From assembly GCA_946886855.1 (NCBI GenBank), contig CAMPJJ010000080.1, forward strand, positions 1-26,216: a DNA stretch of 26,216 nt, read 5' to 3'. The translations under genes were made by a program, and so were the position numbers. The notes beneath the pieces are model-generated. The model had not been told where the DNA came from and made no database searches. It saw only the letters and a program-made list of their open reading frames with translations. Origin of the DNA: an uncultured Roseateles sp. (GTDB lineage Bacteria; Pseudomonadota; Gammaproteobacteria; Burkholderiales; Burkholderiaceae). Positions 16,160 to 24,737 of this stretch are shown one piece after another; position 1 is the first letter of the stretch; the number at the start of each line of letters is the position of its first letter.

Positions 16160-17848
16160 ATGACCGACGACCCGCGCCACCCGTCCGACCTCGCCGCCGC
16201 GACGGTGACTTCCGAGGCCGACGCCGACGCGCCGGCGCAGCGCGAGCCCGACGACCTCGCCCAGTTCCGGACGCTGTTCGAGCGCATGGACGAGGGCTAC
16301 TGCGTCATCGAGTTCCTCGACGGCCCGCACGGCCCGCTGAGCGACTATGTGCATGTGCTCGCCAACCCGGCCTACGCCGCCAATGCCGGCATCCCGGACG
16401 TGGTGGGCCAGAAGGTCCGCGAGATGGTGCCGGACGAAGCGGATGCCTGGGTCGAGATCTACCGCAAGGTGCTCCTCAGCGGCGTGCCGGTGCGCTTCGA
16501 GCGCGAACTGGCACGGACCGGCCGCTACCTGGAGCTGTCCGCCTTCCGCATCGAGCCGGTCGAGCGCCGGCAGGTGGCCGTGCTGTTCCAGGACGTCACG
16601 CGTCGCCATCGCGCCGACCGGGCGCTGCGGGAGCTCAATGAAACGCTCGAGCGCCGCGTGCGGGAAGAGGTCGAGCAGCGCCTGCGCACCGAGGAGGCGC
16701 TGCGCCAGTCCCAGAAGATGGAGGCGGTCGGGCAGCTGACCGGCGGCATCGCGCACGACTTCAACAACATGCTGGCGGTGGTGGTCAGTTCCCTGGACCT
16801 GCTGGCGCGCAAGTTCCTGAAGGACGACCCCCTGGCGATGCGCTACGTCGACGCCGCGCGCAACGGCACGCAGCGCGCGGCGCAGCTGACGCAGCGGCTG
16901 CTCGCGTTCTCGCGCCAGCAGCCCTTGCGCCCCGAGGCGATCAACGCCAACCGGCTGGTGGCGGGCATGTCGGACCTGCTGCGCCACTCCATCGGCGGCG
17001 CCATCGCGCTGGAGGCCGTGCAGGCCGGCGGCCTGTGGCGCACGCACGCGGACCCCAACCAGCTGGAGAGCGCGATCCTCAACCTCGCGGTCAACGCGCG
17101 CGACGCGATGCCCGACGGCGGGCGTCTCACCATCGAGACCGCGAACGCCCACCTCGACGAGCGCTACGTCGCCGAGCAGATGGGCGTGCTGCCCGGCCAG
17201 TACGTGATGGTCGCGGTCAGCGACACCGGCAGCGGCATGCCGCCCGATGTCCTGGCGCGGGCCTTCGATCCCTTCTTCACGACCAAGGAAGTGGGCCGCG
17301 GCACCGGCCTGGGCCTCAGCCAGGTCTACGGCTTCGTCAAGCAGTCCGGCGGCCACGTGAAGATCTACTCCGAGCCCGGCCAGGGCACGTCGGTGAAGAT
17401 CTACCTGCCGCGCCTGCTGAACGATCGCGAAGAGGAGATCGAGTCGCAGCGCGTGCCGCTCGTGTCCGCGAAGCAGGGCCAGGAGACGGTGCTGGTGGTC
17501 GAGGACGAGGCGGCGGTGCGCGCGTCCTCCGTCGACGCGCTGACGGAGCTGGGTTACCGCGTGCTCGAGGCCGACGGCGGCGAGGCGGCGCTGAAGCTGC
17601 TCGACGCGCATCCCGAGATCGCGCTGGTCTTCGCCGACGTCGTGATGCCGGGCATGAACGGACGCAAGCTCGCCGACGAGGCACGCCGGCGCCGGCCCGG
17701 CCTGCGGGTGCTGTTCACGACCGGCTACTCGCGCAACGCGGTCGTGCACAACGGCGTGCTCGATCCCGGCGTGGACCTGCTGGGCAAGCCCTTCACGCTG
17801 GACGAGCTGGCCGCGGCGGTCCGCGCGGTGCTGGACCGGCCGGATTGA
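16160..17848 (+). CDS. Hybrid sensor histidine kinase (PAS-HisKA-HATPase-receiver)
   Basis: The 562-residue cytoplasmic protein has a PAS-like sensor at about residues 35-150, then a coiled coil (150-185). HisKA follows with the phospho-acceptor His199 in [11 protein letters not shown], the H-box typical of the HWE-unlike NtrB/hybrid class. HATPase_c spans about 300-418, with [18 protein letters not shown] near 355-361 and GTGLGLS near 381-387. The receiver is about 443-558, with phospho-acceptor Asp493 ([11 protein letters not shown]) and Lys543 (LGKPF). No membrane segment and no DNA-binding domain are present, so the signal must pass to another protein. It is divergent from the pullulanase gene, but a functional link is not shown. 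No strong ribosome binding site precedes the ATG at 16160. Confidence 0.93.
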   Translation: MTDDPRHPSDLAAATVTSEADADAPAQREPDDLAQFRTLFERMDEGYCVIEFLDGPHGPLSDYVHVLANPAYAANAGIPDVVGQKVREMVPDEADAWVEIYRKVLLSGVPVRFERELARTGRYLELSAFRIEPVERRQVAVLFQDVTRRHRADRALRELNETLERRVREEVEQRLRTEEALRQSQKMEAVGQLTGGIAHDFNNMLAVVVSSLDLLARKFLKDDPLAMRYVDAARNGTQRAAQLTQRLLAFSRQQPLRPEAINANRLVAGMSDLLRHSIGGAIALEAVQAGGLWRTHADPNQLESAILNLAVNARDAMPDGGRLTIETANAHLDERYVAEQMGVLPGQYVMVAVSDTGSGMPPDVLARAFDPFFTTKEVGRGTGLGLSQVYGFVKQSGGHVKIYSEPGQGTSVKIYLPRLLNDREEEIESQRVPLVSAKQGQETVLVVEDEAAVRASSVDALTELGYRVLEADGGEAALKLLDAHPEIALVFADVVMPGMNGRKLADEARRRRPGLRVLFTTGYSRNAVVHNGVLDPGVDLLGKPFTLDELAAAVRAVLDRPD

Positions 17849-18065
17849 TCTGACTGCCGGGGCCGCTGACGCAGACGTCGGCGGCGTCGCTGGTCGTCTT
17901 GCCGATGTGCTGGCCGATCTACATCGACATGCTGGCGCCCGATGCCGTCGATCACCGTGGCCTTGCGCTCGTCGTGGTCGACCTGCGACTGCCGGTCGGT
18001 AGGCGTGGCGTTGTCGCCCGGATGCAAGTCGCACGGAGGCCACGCCGCACGGCCTCGGTCGAACT
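17849..18065 (-). pseudogene. Possible decayed fragment, VgrG-like at best
   Basis: This 217-base stretch lies between the stops of two convergent genes. On the minus strand one frame reads GDNATPTDRQSQVDHDERKA, then TVIDGIGRQHVDVD. After a one-base shift, the next reads IGKTTSDAADV. The pattern of short Asp/His/Val-rich steps recalls the repeat region of VgrG spike proteins. The match is by eye only and could be chance; no start, stop or full domain is present. Otherwise I see nothing in this gap but the palindrome at 18066-18090. Confidence 0.15.
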
Positions 18066-18090
18066 CCCTCTCCCGCACTGCGGGAGAGGG
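18066..18090. repeat. CCCTCTCCCGC palindrome, copy 2
   Basis: CCCTCTCCCGC (18066-18076) pairs with GCGGGAGAGGG (18080-18090) around a 3-base loop. The arms are identical to those at 206-229. It lies between the convergent 3' ends of the hybrid kinase and thiol dioxygenase genes, and a G-rich flank follows on the plus strand. Confidence 0.8.
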
Positions 18091-18118
18091 TGGGGGTGAG
18101 GGCCGGCGGCCTGGGCAG

Positions 18119-18694
18119 TCAGGCCAGCGCCGAATACCCCGACACGAAGCGATGCGGCGTGCCATCGGCGTCATAGGTCGAACGCTCGATGCGGCCGATG
18201 TCGCCGCCGTAGACGTGGATGCTGATCGAGACCCGACCCTCGGCCGCGTTGCGGACGCGGTGGATGTCCCCGATCCGCGGCGAGACCGCCTCCACCTGAC
18301 CCGGTGACAAGCGCACCGGCGGGCCGTCCGGCACGAGCTCATGCGGCCCGGTGAAGCGGTAGCCCTGCGAGTCCTCCGCGCCGCGCAGCATGCCGATGAG
18401 CCCCCACACGGTGTGGTCGTGGAGGGGGGTCGCCTGCCCCGGTCCCCACACGAAGGACACGACCGAGAAGCGTCCCTGCGCGTCGACATGCAGCGGGTAC
18501 TGCCGATAGCGATCGGCGCCCGGCTGCGCGTGGCTCGACGGCAGCCAGTCGTCGCGCGCGACGAGCTCGGCGAGCAGCGGGCGCAATGCCGCCAGCAGCT
18601 CGGACTCTCGCAAGCCTTGGCCGATCAACGCCTCGCTGGCGGCGATGAACCGTCGCAACGGCTCCGGTGGCACGGGCGGGAGAAGGGCGCTCAT
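18119..18694 (-). CDS. Thiol dioxygenase, 3-mercaptopropionate dioxygenase-like (cysteine dioxygenase family)
   Basis: The 191-residue cupin-type iron enzyme should add O2 to a small thiol to give a sulfinate. Iron ligands are His92 and His94 in TPLHDHTVWG and His145 in GDIHRVRN. The Ser-His-Tyr relay of the family is Ser158, His160 and Tyr162 in SIHVYGGDIG. In YRQYPLH, Gln65 stands where cysteine dioxygenases have the substrate-binding Arg; Gln there is the mark of 3-mercaptopropionate dioxygenases, so that substrate is favoured over cysteine. The start at the ATG 18692-18694 begins the family sequence; the frame continues upstream with unlikely sequence. It is divergent from an SsuD-like gene, which suggests shared sulfur control. 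Confidence 0.87.
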   Translation of the reverse strand: MSALLPPVPPEPLRRFIAASEALIGQGLRESELLAALRPLLAELVARDDWLPSSHAQPGADRYRQYPLHVDAQGRFSVVSFVWGPGQATPLHDHTVWGLIGMLRGAEDSQGYRFTGPHELVPDGPPVRLSPGQVEAVSPRIGDIHRVRNAAEGRVSISIHVYGGDIGRIERSTYDADGTPHRFVSGYSALA

Positions 18695-18736
18695 GCGTCG
18701 CAGTGTGGGCGTCGCCCCGGCGGCCGTGAATCCTGC

Positions 18737-18760
18737 AATCCGAGCATGGAAAGTCGGATT
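18737..18760. promoter_or_regulatory. Inverted repeat in the divergent sulfur-gene promoter
   Basis: AATCCGA (18737-18743) and TCGGATT (18754-18760) form a perfect 7-10-7 inverted repeat, in the 134-base gap between the thiol dioxygenase and SsuD-like genes. This is the size and place of a regulator site. A LysR-type regulator such as CysB/Cbl would be a natural guess, but nothing in the sequence proves it. Confidence 0.45.
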
Positions 18761-18828
18761 CGTTCGTTGCGGGTCGCCGCGCGGATCTCTACGGTCTGGC
18801 GCTGTCCCACCCACGCAGATCCACCACC

Positions 18829-19914
18829 ATGAGCCTCCAATTCATCGGCATGATCCAGTCGCAGAAGACCTCCGAGATCCACCCGGCCAACGGGCCGGTC
18901 GTCGATCCGGACTACGTGAGCGCCTTCGCGCAGGCGCATGAGGCGGCGGGCTTCGACCGCATCCTGGTGCCCCACCATTCCACGGGGCCGAGCGCGCAGC
19001 TGACGATCGCCCACGCGGCGGCGCACACCTCGCGCATCGGATTCCTGCTGGCGCACCGGCCGGGCTTCGTCGCGCCGACGCTGGCCGCGCGGGAGCTCGC
19101 GACGCTGGACCAGTTCACCGGCGGCCGGCTGGCGGTGCACCTGATCTCCGGCGGCTCGGACGCCGAGCAGCGCCGCGACGGCGACTACCTCGACCACGAC
19201 CAGCGCTACGAGCGCACCGACGAGTACGTCGGACTGCTGCGCCGTCTGTGGACCAGCGATCAGCCCTTCGACCACGCGGGCAAGCATTACCGCTTCGACG
19301 GCGGATTCAGCGAGGTCAAGCCGCGCCAGCAGCCGCACATCCCGGTCTTCTTCGGCGGCGCGTCCGACGCGGCCCTGCCGGTGGCCGGCAAGCATGCGGA
19401 CGTCTACGCGCTGTGGGGCGAGTCGCTGGAACAGACGGCGGACCTGACGCGACGCGTGCGCGCGGAGGCAGCGCGGCATGGTCGCAGCATCGGGTTCTCG
19501 GTCTCCTTCCGACCCATCCTCGCGGACACCGAGGAAGCCGCCTGGGCGCGCGCCCAGCGCATCCTGGAGGACACGCGCCGCCTGCGCGTGGCGGCGGGCT
19601 ACAGCCGCGGCGGACCGCAGCAGAGCGAGGGCGCGCGGCGCCTGCTCGCGGCGGCGGAGAAGGGCAGCCGCGTCGACAAGCGGCTGTGGACCGAGATCGC
19701 GCGCGAGACCGGCGCGCGCCACAACAGCACCGCGCTGGTCGGCACGCCGGCGCAGGTGGCCGAGGCGCTGCTCGATTACTACGACCTGGGCGTCACGACC
19801 TTCCTGATCCGCGGCTTCGATCCGCTGGAGGACGCCATCGACTACGGCCGGGAGCTGATCCCGCGCACGCGCGCGCTCGTCGCGCAGCGGCTGGCGCAGC
19901 GCCAGGCGGCTTGA
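18829..19914 (+). CDS. SsuD-like flavin-dependent monooxygenase (luciferase-like)
   Basis: The 361-residue protein belongs to the bacterial luciferase-like TIM-barrel family and is closest by eye to alkanesulfonate monooxygenase SsuD, which uses FMNH2 and O2 to release sulfite. Telling stretches are SAFAQAHEAAGFDRILVPHH near residues 30-50, LATLDQFTGGRLAVHLISGG near 90-109, RYERTDEYVGLLRRLWTS near 126-143, and IPVFFGGASDAALPVAGKHA near 172-191. The protein is about 20 residues shorter than SsuD. A flavin reductase partner (SsuE) is needed but not in the window. The gene is followed after 36 bases by an SsuA-like binding protein, which supports a sulfonate role. Exact substrate unknown. Confidence 0.85.
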   Translation: MSLQFIGMIQSQKTSEIHPANGPVVDPDYVSAFAQAHEAAGFDRILVPHHSTGPSAQLTIAHAAAHTSRIGFLLAHRPGFVAPTLAARELATLDQFTGGRLAVHLISGGSDAEQRRDGDYLDHDQRYERTDEYVGLLRRLWTSDQPFDHAGKHYRFDGGFSEVKPRQQPHIPVFFGGASDAALPVAGKHADVYALWGESLEQTADLTRRVRAEAARHGRSIGFSVSFRPILADTEEAAWARAQRILEDTRRLRVAAGYSRGGPQQSEGARRLLAAAEKGSRVDKRLWTEIARETGARHNSTALVGTPAQVAEALLDYYDLGVTTFLIRGFDPLEDAIDYGRELIPRTRALVAQRLAQRQAA

Positions 19915-19950
19915 ACTCAGTCCGCTTCACCTTTCCGCTTCGAGGACTGC

Positions 19951-20961
19951 ATGAGCATTGATTCCAACGACGTCGACAAGCGCCCCCTCACCGACGAGGC
20001 CACGAGCCGCCCCGAGGCTCACGACCGATCCCGCCGCCGCGTGCTGTCCGGCGGCGCCGCGCTCACGGCGCTCGCCGCCGTCCCGTACGTCCGCTCCGTG
20101 CGCGCGCAAGGCCGCGTGGTCGTGAAAGCCGGCGACCAGAAGGGCAACCTGCGTGCGCTGCTGGAAGCGGCGGATGAATTGCGCCAACTGCCCTACGACA
20201 TCCAGTGGAGCGAGTTCCCCGCCGCCGCGCCGCTCGCCGAGGCGCTCAACGCGGAGGCCGTCGACTTCGGCCCCATCGGCGACGCGCCGCTGCTGTTCGC
20301 GATCGCCGCAGGCACGCGCATCAAGGCCTTCGCGGTGAATCGCTCCGATGCCTATGGCACGGCGGTCCTGGTGCGACCGGATTCGCCACTGAAAACGGCG
20401 GGCGACCTCAAGGGCAAGTCCATCGGCACCAACCGCGGATCGATCGGCCACTTCATCGCGCTGAAGGCGCTCGCGTCCGCGGGCTTGAAGCCGGACGACG
20501 CGCAGGTCCGCTTCCTGCCGCCGGCGGAGGCCAAGCTCGCGTTGACGCAAGGCTCGCTCGATGCGTGGGCAACGTGGGAGCCTTACACGGCGCTCGCGGA
20601 GACAGCCGGCCACGCACGCGTGCTGGTGAGCGGGCGAGGGCAGTGGTCGGGGCTGAGCTTCCTGGCGGCGACCGACAAGGCGCTCGAGAGCAAACGCGAA
20701 GCGCTGGCGGACCTGGCGCAGCGCGTGAAGCGCGCGCAGGCGTGGTCCTACCAGCATGGGCCCGAGTTCTCCACGACGCTGGCGCGGATCATCGGCATTC
20801 CGGTCGAGGCCGCGCGGCTGCAGTTCGAGCGCCGCGCCACGCGCTGGATCGCGCTCGACGACCAGGTGCTCGCGGACCAGCAGCGCAGCGCGGATTTCTA
20901 TCTGCAGGTGGGGCTGCTGAAGCAGCGGCTGGACGTGCGGCCGACCGTCACCCGGGTGTGA
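19951..20961 (+). CDS. SsuA-like aliphatic sulfonate ABC substrate-binding protein
   Basis: The 336-residue periplasmic protein starts with a long, charged N-region followed by SRRRVLSGGAALTALAAVP, a twin-arginine (Tat)-type signal, with a likely cut after VRA near residue 52. The mature part has the fold marks of the sulfonate/nitrate/taurine binding family: VVVKAGDQKGNLRALLEAAD, then EALNAEAVDFGPIGDAPLLF and the LKGKSIGTNRGSIGHFIAL loop. GAGGA-like bases (19942-19946) precede the ATG. The SsuB and SsuC partners are missing here; the next gene is an AraC regulator. It may work with a transporter elsewhere. Confidence 0.88.
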   Translation: MSIDSNDVDKRPLTDEATSRPEAHDRSRRRVLSGGAALTALAAVPYVRSVRAQGRVVVKAGDQKGNLRALLEAADELRQLPYDIQWSEFPAAAPLAEALNAEAVDFGPIGDAPLLFAIAAGTRIKAFAVNRSDAYGTAVLVRPDSPLKTAGDLKGKSIGTNRGSIGHFIALKALASAGLKPDDAQVRFLPPAEAKLALTQGSLDAWATWEPYTALAETAGHARVLVSGRGQWSGLSFLAATDKALESKREALADLAQRVKRAQAWSYQHGPEFSTTLARIIGIPVEAARLQFERRATRWIALDDQVLADQQRSADFYLQVGLLKQRLDVRPTVTRV

Positions 20962-20976
20962 GCGTCAGAATGCGGC

Positions 20977-21852
20977 ATGCAACAAACTGCCGAACTCCCT
21001 GAGAACCTCTTGAGCGTGACCAGCGCGAGCCGCACCTGGGCGGGCGTGCACGTGATCGCGGCGGAGTTCGCCTGCGCCGGTCGGGTCCTGTACCAAGTGC
21101 CCCACCTGGAAGCGGCGCGACTCGGCATGATCTACGAGGAAGTGGGGTCGCGCCGTTCAGAGCCGCGACTGAAGCGGGAGGTGGCCTGCCCCGTCGAGTA
21201 CAAGCCCCGGCAGATCAATTATGTGCCGGCGGGGATGACGATCTGGGGATTCAGCGAGGACGTCCGGCACGTGAAGGATGTCAGGCTGGCCTTCGATGTG
21301 GCCGCGCTCAGCGAGCGCTGCCATCTGACGCACACCGGCGGCCACGCACAGACCCCGCTCATCCGCTTCACCGACGAGCGGATGGCGACCTTGATGAAGC
21401 TGCTCGCCGACGCCGTGCCGGATCCTGATCCTTCCAGCCATCTGTACGGTGATGCGCTCGTGACCGCGCTCGCAGTCCGGTTCCTCGGCAGGAATGACCC
21501 GGGCGGCACCAGGTCGCGAGCGCGGCTGTCGCCGCTCCAGCTGAGGGACGCCTTGGGCTTTCTTGAAGCCCACCTGCCGAGCCGCGTCGAATTGAGCACC
21601 CTGGCGGCCCTCGCGGGCCTGTCGCCGTCGCACTACAACCGGGCGTTCAAGGCATCGACGGGGCTTGCGCCTTACCAGTGGCAATTGCAGGCGCGGATCG
21701 AACGTGCCCAGTCGCTGCTGCTGGAAAGCACCCGCTCCATGGAGGACATCGCCGAAGCCACCGGTTTCGCGGATGCGGTGCATTTCGGGCGGACCTTCCG
21801 GAAGTTGATCGGGGCAACGCCGTCGGCCTGGCGGAAACAACGACTCAACTGA
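20977..21852 (+). CDS. AraC-family transcriptional regulator
   Basis: The 291-residue protein has an unrecognised N-terminal sensing region of about 180 residues and a C-terminal AraC DNA-binding domain at about 185-290. The domain holds two helix-turn-helix units: LSTLAALAGLSPSHYNRAFK and MEDIAEATGFADAVHFGRTF. The closing motif is GATPSAWRK. It starts 15 bases after the binding-protein gene on the same strand and is followed after 169 bases by an SDR gene. AraC-SDR pairs are common, so its main target may be the SDR gene rather than the sulfur genes. Ligand unknown. Confidence 0.9.
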   Translation: MQQTAELPENLLSVTSASRTWAGVHVIAAEFACAGRVLYQVPHLEAARLGMIYEEVGSRRSEPRLKREVACPVEYKPRQINYVPAGMTIWGFSEDVRHVKDVRLAFDVAALSERCHLTHTGGHAQTPLIRFTDERMATLMKLLADAVPDPDPSSHLYGDALVTALAVRFLGRNDPGGTRSRARLSPLQLRDALGFLEAHLPSRVELSTLAALAGLSPSHYNRAFKASTGLAPYQWQLQARIERAQSLLLESTRSMEDIAEATGFADAVHFGRTFRKLIGATPSAWRKQRLN

Positions 21853-22021
21853 GCTTCTGCGCCGACCGGCGACCCGGGGGGATGGCGAGCAATTCCAGTC
21901 GGATTCGAGCAATCGCGATCATTGTCCCGGCGGCACACGCGATCGACACTTTTCCTTTCTCGGCGGACGCGACAGCGGGTATTCCATCCGCTGCACGCCC
22001 GACCGAACCGAAGGAATGGAC

Positions 22022-22762
22022 ATGATCGACTTGAAGGGAAAGCGCGCGTTGGTGACCGGAGGATCGCGGGGCATCGGCGCCGCGATCGTCAGCGCCTTGG
22101 CGCACAGCGGTGCGGACGTCGCCTTCACCTATCGGCACTCGGAAGAGCGGGCGCGCACGCTGGTCCGGCACATCGAGCAGCAGGGACGCCGGGCCATCGC
22201 CATCCAGGCCGACGGCGCGGATCCCGAGGCGATCGCGCGCTCGGTGCGCGAGGCGGTCTCCACGTTGGGCGGCATCGACGTTCTCGTCAACAGCGCGGCC
22301 ATCGGTCACAGCGGCCTGATCGCCGATCTGGACCTGGCCGACTATCAGACCTTGATGGACACCAACGTGCGCGCGCCCGTGCTGTTCTCCAAGGCCGTGA
22401 TCCCGCACCTGGGCGAGGGCGGTCGCATCATCTCCATCGGATCGGGACTGGCGGAGCGGGTGCCGTTCCCGGGTGTCACGGCTTACGCGATGACCAAGGC
22501 GGCGCTGCTCGCCTTCACGCGGGGACTGTCGCGCGAACTGGGTCCGAAAGGCATCACCGTGAACATCGTTCATCCGGGATCCACCGACACGGACGCCAAT
22601 CCCGCGGACGGGCCGGCCGCCGATTTCCAGCGCGGCATGACCTCGTTGGGACGCTTTGCCAGGCCGGAGGAAATCGCGAACGCGGTGGTCTTCCTGGCGA
22701 GTCCGGCGGCGAGCGTGATCACCGGCGCCTCGCTGGTCGCGGACGCCGGTGCGATCGCTTGA
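22022..22762 (+). CDS. SDR-family NAD(P)-dependent oxidoreductase (FabG-like)
   Basis: The 246-residue classical short-chain dehydrogenase has the cofactor motif TGGSRGIG (12-19) and NSAA (90-93). The catalytic tetrad is Asn115, Ser139 or 141, Tyr155 and Lys159 (YAMTK). The C-terminal ASPAASVITGASLVADAGA segment is typical. The usual 3-oxoacyl-ACP reductase-like annotation does not fix the substrate. Two in-frame ATGs lie 6 bases apart. The second, at 22022, is preferred because AAGGA (22011-22015) lies 6 bases before it, while the first (22016) touches that site directly. It converges on the MFS gene. Confidence 0.9.
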   Translation: MIDLKGKRALVTGGSRGIGAAIVSALAHSGADVAFTYRHSEERARTLVRHIEQQGRRAIAIQADGADPEAIARSVREAVSTLGGIDVLVNSAAIGHSGLIADLDLADYQTLMDTNVRAPVLFSKAVIPHLGEGGRIISIGSGLAERVPFPGVTAYAMTKAALLAFTRGLSRELGPKGITVNIVHPGSTDTDANPADGPAADFQRGMTSLGRFARPEEIANAVVFLASPAASVITGASLVADAGAIA

Positions 22763-22790
22763 GTGCCCCGAGCGAGCCGGGCCGGCCGTG

Positions 22791-24227
22791 TCACTGAGGC
22801 GCGGGTCGCGGGGCGACCCGGAGGCGCGACCTCGAGGCGACGACGGAGAGGACGGCCGAGACGGCCAGGCTTGCCGCGATGCACAGCATGGCGATCATCA
22901 ACGCCCTGGCCATGGACGTCGCGTCGGGCGACGGGCCTGCGACGCTGAAGAACACGCCGCCGATCACCGCCACCCCAAGTGCCGCACTGATCTGCAAGGC
23001 CGAGTTCGTGATGCCGGCGATCATTCCTGATCCGGTCGCAGGCGCGCGACTGATGAGGGCGCGCACCAGCGTGGGCAGCGCCCACCCCTGGCCGAAACCC
23101 AGCAGTCCCACCGCGGCGATCAGCGGACCTTGCGCCGGCATCCGTCCCGGCGTCGCCGCCACCAGCAGGGCGAGCAGCACGCAGCCGGCCACTTCGAACA
23201 GCATGCCGACAGCGGGCACCCGGTCGCCGAAGACGCGCGTGGCCAGCGGCGTCGTCAAGGGCCCGATGAAGGCGCCGACACCGAAGGGCAGGAACACCAG
23301 CCCCGTTGCCAGGGCACTCAGCCCGAGCGCCGATTGCAGGTACACGGAGAACACCAGGAAGAACGCCGAGACGACGTAGAAGAAGAGCACGCCCGTGAGG
23401 CCGCTCATCAATCCGGGCAGGCGGACCAGGTCGACGCTGACCAGGGGAACCCCGCCGCGGCGGGCGAAGGCCTTCTCGTATCGCCAGAAGGCAAACCCGG
23501 CGAGCGGGCAGGCGATCAGCATCGCGCAGGCCCACCAGGGCCAACCCCGCTCACGCCCCTCGACCAGGGGAACGATCAGCAGGCCAAGCGTCAAGGCGCA
23601 CAGCAGCACACCGAGGCGGTCGACGGGAGCCGGGCTGTCGCCGCGGACTTCGAGCAGCAACGGCAGGCCGAAGATCAGGACAGCGGCGACCACGGGCAGG
23701 TTGATGAGGAAGATGATGCGCCACGCGAGGTGAAGGACGTCCGCGGAGATCAACGCCCCGCCGAGCGCCTGCGCGGCCACGGCCGCCAGGCCGACCGCCG
23801 CGCCATAGAGTCCCAGCGCGCGTGAACGCTCATGTTCCGGGAACAGGGCGTGAATCGACGCCAGTCCTTGAGGCGCCATGGCAGCGGCGCTCAGGCCCTG
23901 GAACACCCGCGCGACGATCAACAGGACAGGCGATGTCGCGAGCCCGCACATCACCGACGTCAGCCCGAAGCCGGTGATGCCGATCAGGAAGATCCTGCGC
24001 CGGCCGAAGAGATCGCCCAGGCGTCCTCCGGTGATGAGGAAGACCGCATAGGCCGCGGCGTAGCCGGAGATGACCAGCTGCAGCTCCGCAGGGGTCGTGT
24101 GGAGCGTGCTCCGGATCGAAGGCAGGGCGACGTTCACGATGAAGAAGTCCAGCGGGGGCAGGAAGGCCCCCACCAGCAACACCGCGAACGCCGACCACCG
24201 GCGCGTGGCGGAAGTCGTCGTTTGCAT
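22791..24227 (-). CDS. MFS transporter, DHA2 (14-helix) drug efflux type
   Basis: The 478-residue inner-membrane protein has about 14 hydrophobic segments. Motif LDFFIVNVALP (26-36) in helix 1 marks the DHA2 EmrB/QacA group, and GRLGDLFGRRR (68-78) is MFS motif A between helices 2 and 3. RVFQGLSAAAMAPQGLASI follows in helix 4. The protein should export a toxic or foreign compound by proton antiport; the substrate cannot be told. It lies 24 bases after the SnoaL-like gene on the same strand, so the two form an operon controlled by the divergent TetR gene. Confidence 0.92.
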   Translation of the reverse strand: MQTTTSATRRWSAFAVLLVGAFLPPLDFFIVNVALPSIRSTLHTTPAELQLVISGYAAAYAVFLITGGRLGDLFGRRRIFLIGITGFGLTSVMCGLATSPVLLIVARVFQGLSAAAMAPQGLASIHALFPEHERSRALGLYGAAVGLAAVAAQALGGALISADVLHLAWRIIFLINLPVVAAVLIFGLPLLLEVRGDSPAPVDRLGVLLCALTLGLLIVPLVEGRERGWPWWACAMLIACPLAGFAFWRYEKAFARRGGVPLVSVDLVRLPGLMSGLTGVLFFYVVSAFFLVFSVYLQSALGLSALATGLVFLPFGVGAFIGPLTTPLATRVFGDRVPAVGMLFEVAGCVLLALLVAATPGRMPAQGPLIAAVGLLGFGQGWALPTLVRALISRAPATGSGMIAGITNSALQISAALGVAVIGGVFFSVAGPSPDATSMARALMIAMLCIAASLAVSAVLSVVASRSRLRVAPRPAPQ

Positions 24228-24251
24228 GAGGGTGGGTGCTCGCGGTTTTCC

Positions 24252-24725
24252 TCAGTCCGGCCGGCCGAAACGTTCGGTCCCCATGATCGGCACCCAGTTC
24301 TGGAGCGGCACGGCGTAATGCATGCTGAAGGTGCGCTCCAGGAAAGCCCAGCGGCCATCGCGTCGTTGATAGACGTCGCGGTATTGGCCGCTGGCCTGCA
24401 GCGGACCCTTGTCGACGTCATAGAAGATGCAGTCCGCAGCGACCACCCCGTGGGCGTTGTCACCGTCGACCGTGATCAATGCATTCGCCATCCAGTGATG
24501 CATGTGGGGCATGCGCTTCATGTTGACGCGCGCCTGCGCCAGGATGGCCTCCAGGCCTTCGGCATTGCCGTTGGCGCCGAGGAACAGTCGCGACTCGGGA
24601 TACCAGAGCGTCGCCAGCAGTTCCTCGTTCATCGTGTCGAACGCTTCCGCGTAGTTGGCGATCAGCGCATCGATGGCGAAGCGGCTTTCGATGGCATCCA
24701 GGCGTGCTTCAAGGTCTTTGGACAT
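24252..24725 (-). CDS. SnoaL-like / NTF2-fold protein
   Basis: The 157-residue protein has the cone-shaped SnoaL_4/NTF2-like fold: an N-terminal helix pair with AIDALIANYAEAFDTMNEEL, then strands with HHWMANALITVDGDNAHG and a closing RRDGRWAFLERTF. Members include polyketide cyclases, isomerases, dehydrases and small-subunit dioxygenase relatives, so the reaction is not determined. It is the first gene of the SnoaL-MFS operon and may act on the compound that is exported. A GGAA sequence lies about 8 bases before the ATG (24723-24725). Its leader holds an attenuator-like terminator. Confidence 0.85.
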   Translation of the reverse strand: MSKDLEARLDAIESRFAIDALIANYAEAFDTMNEELLATLWYPESRLFLGANGNAEGLEAILAQARVNMKRMPHMHHWMANALITVDGDNAHGVVAADCIFYDVDKGPLQASGQYRDVYQRRDGRWAFLERTFSMHYAVPLQNWVPIMGTERFGRPD

Positions 24726-24737
24726 GCGGGTTCCGTG

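Noticed and set aside
22016..22021. Start of the SDR at the first ATG
   Set aside because: The ribosome binding site AAGGA touches this ATG with no spacing; the ATG at 22022 has 6 bases.
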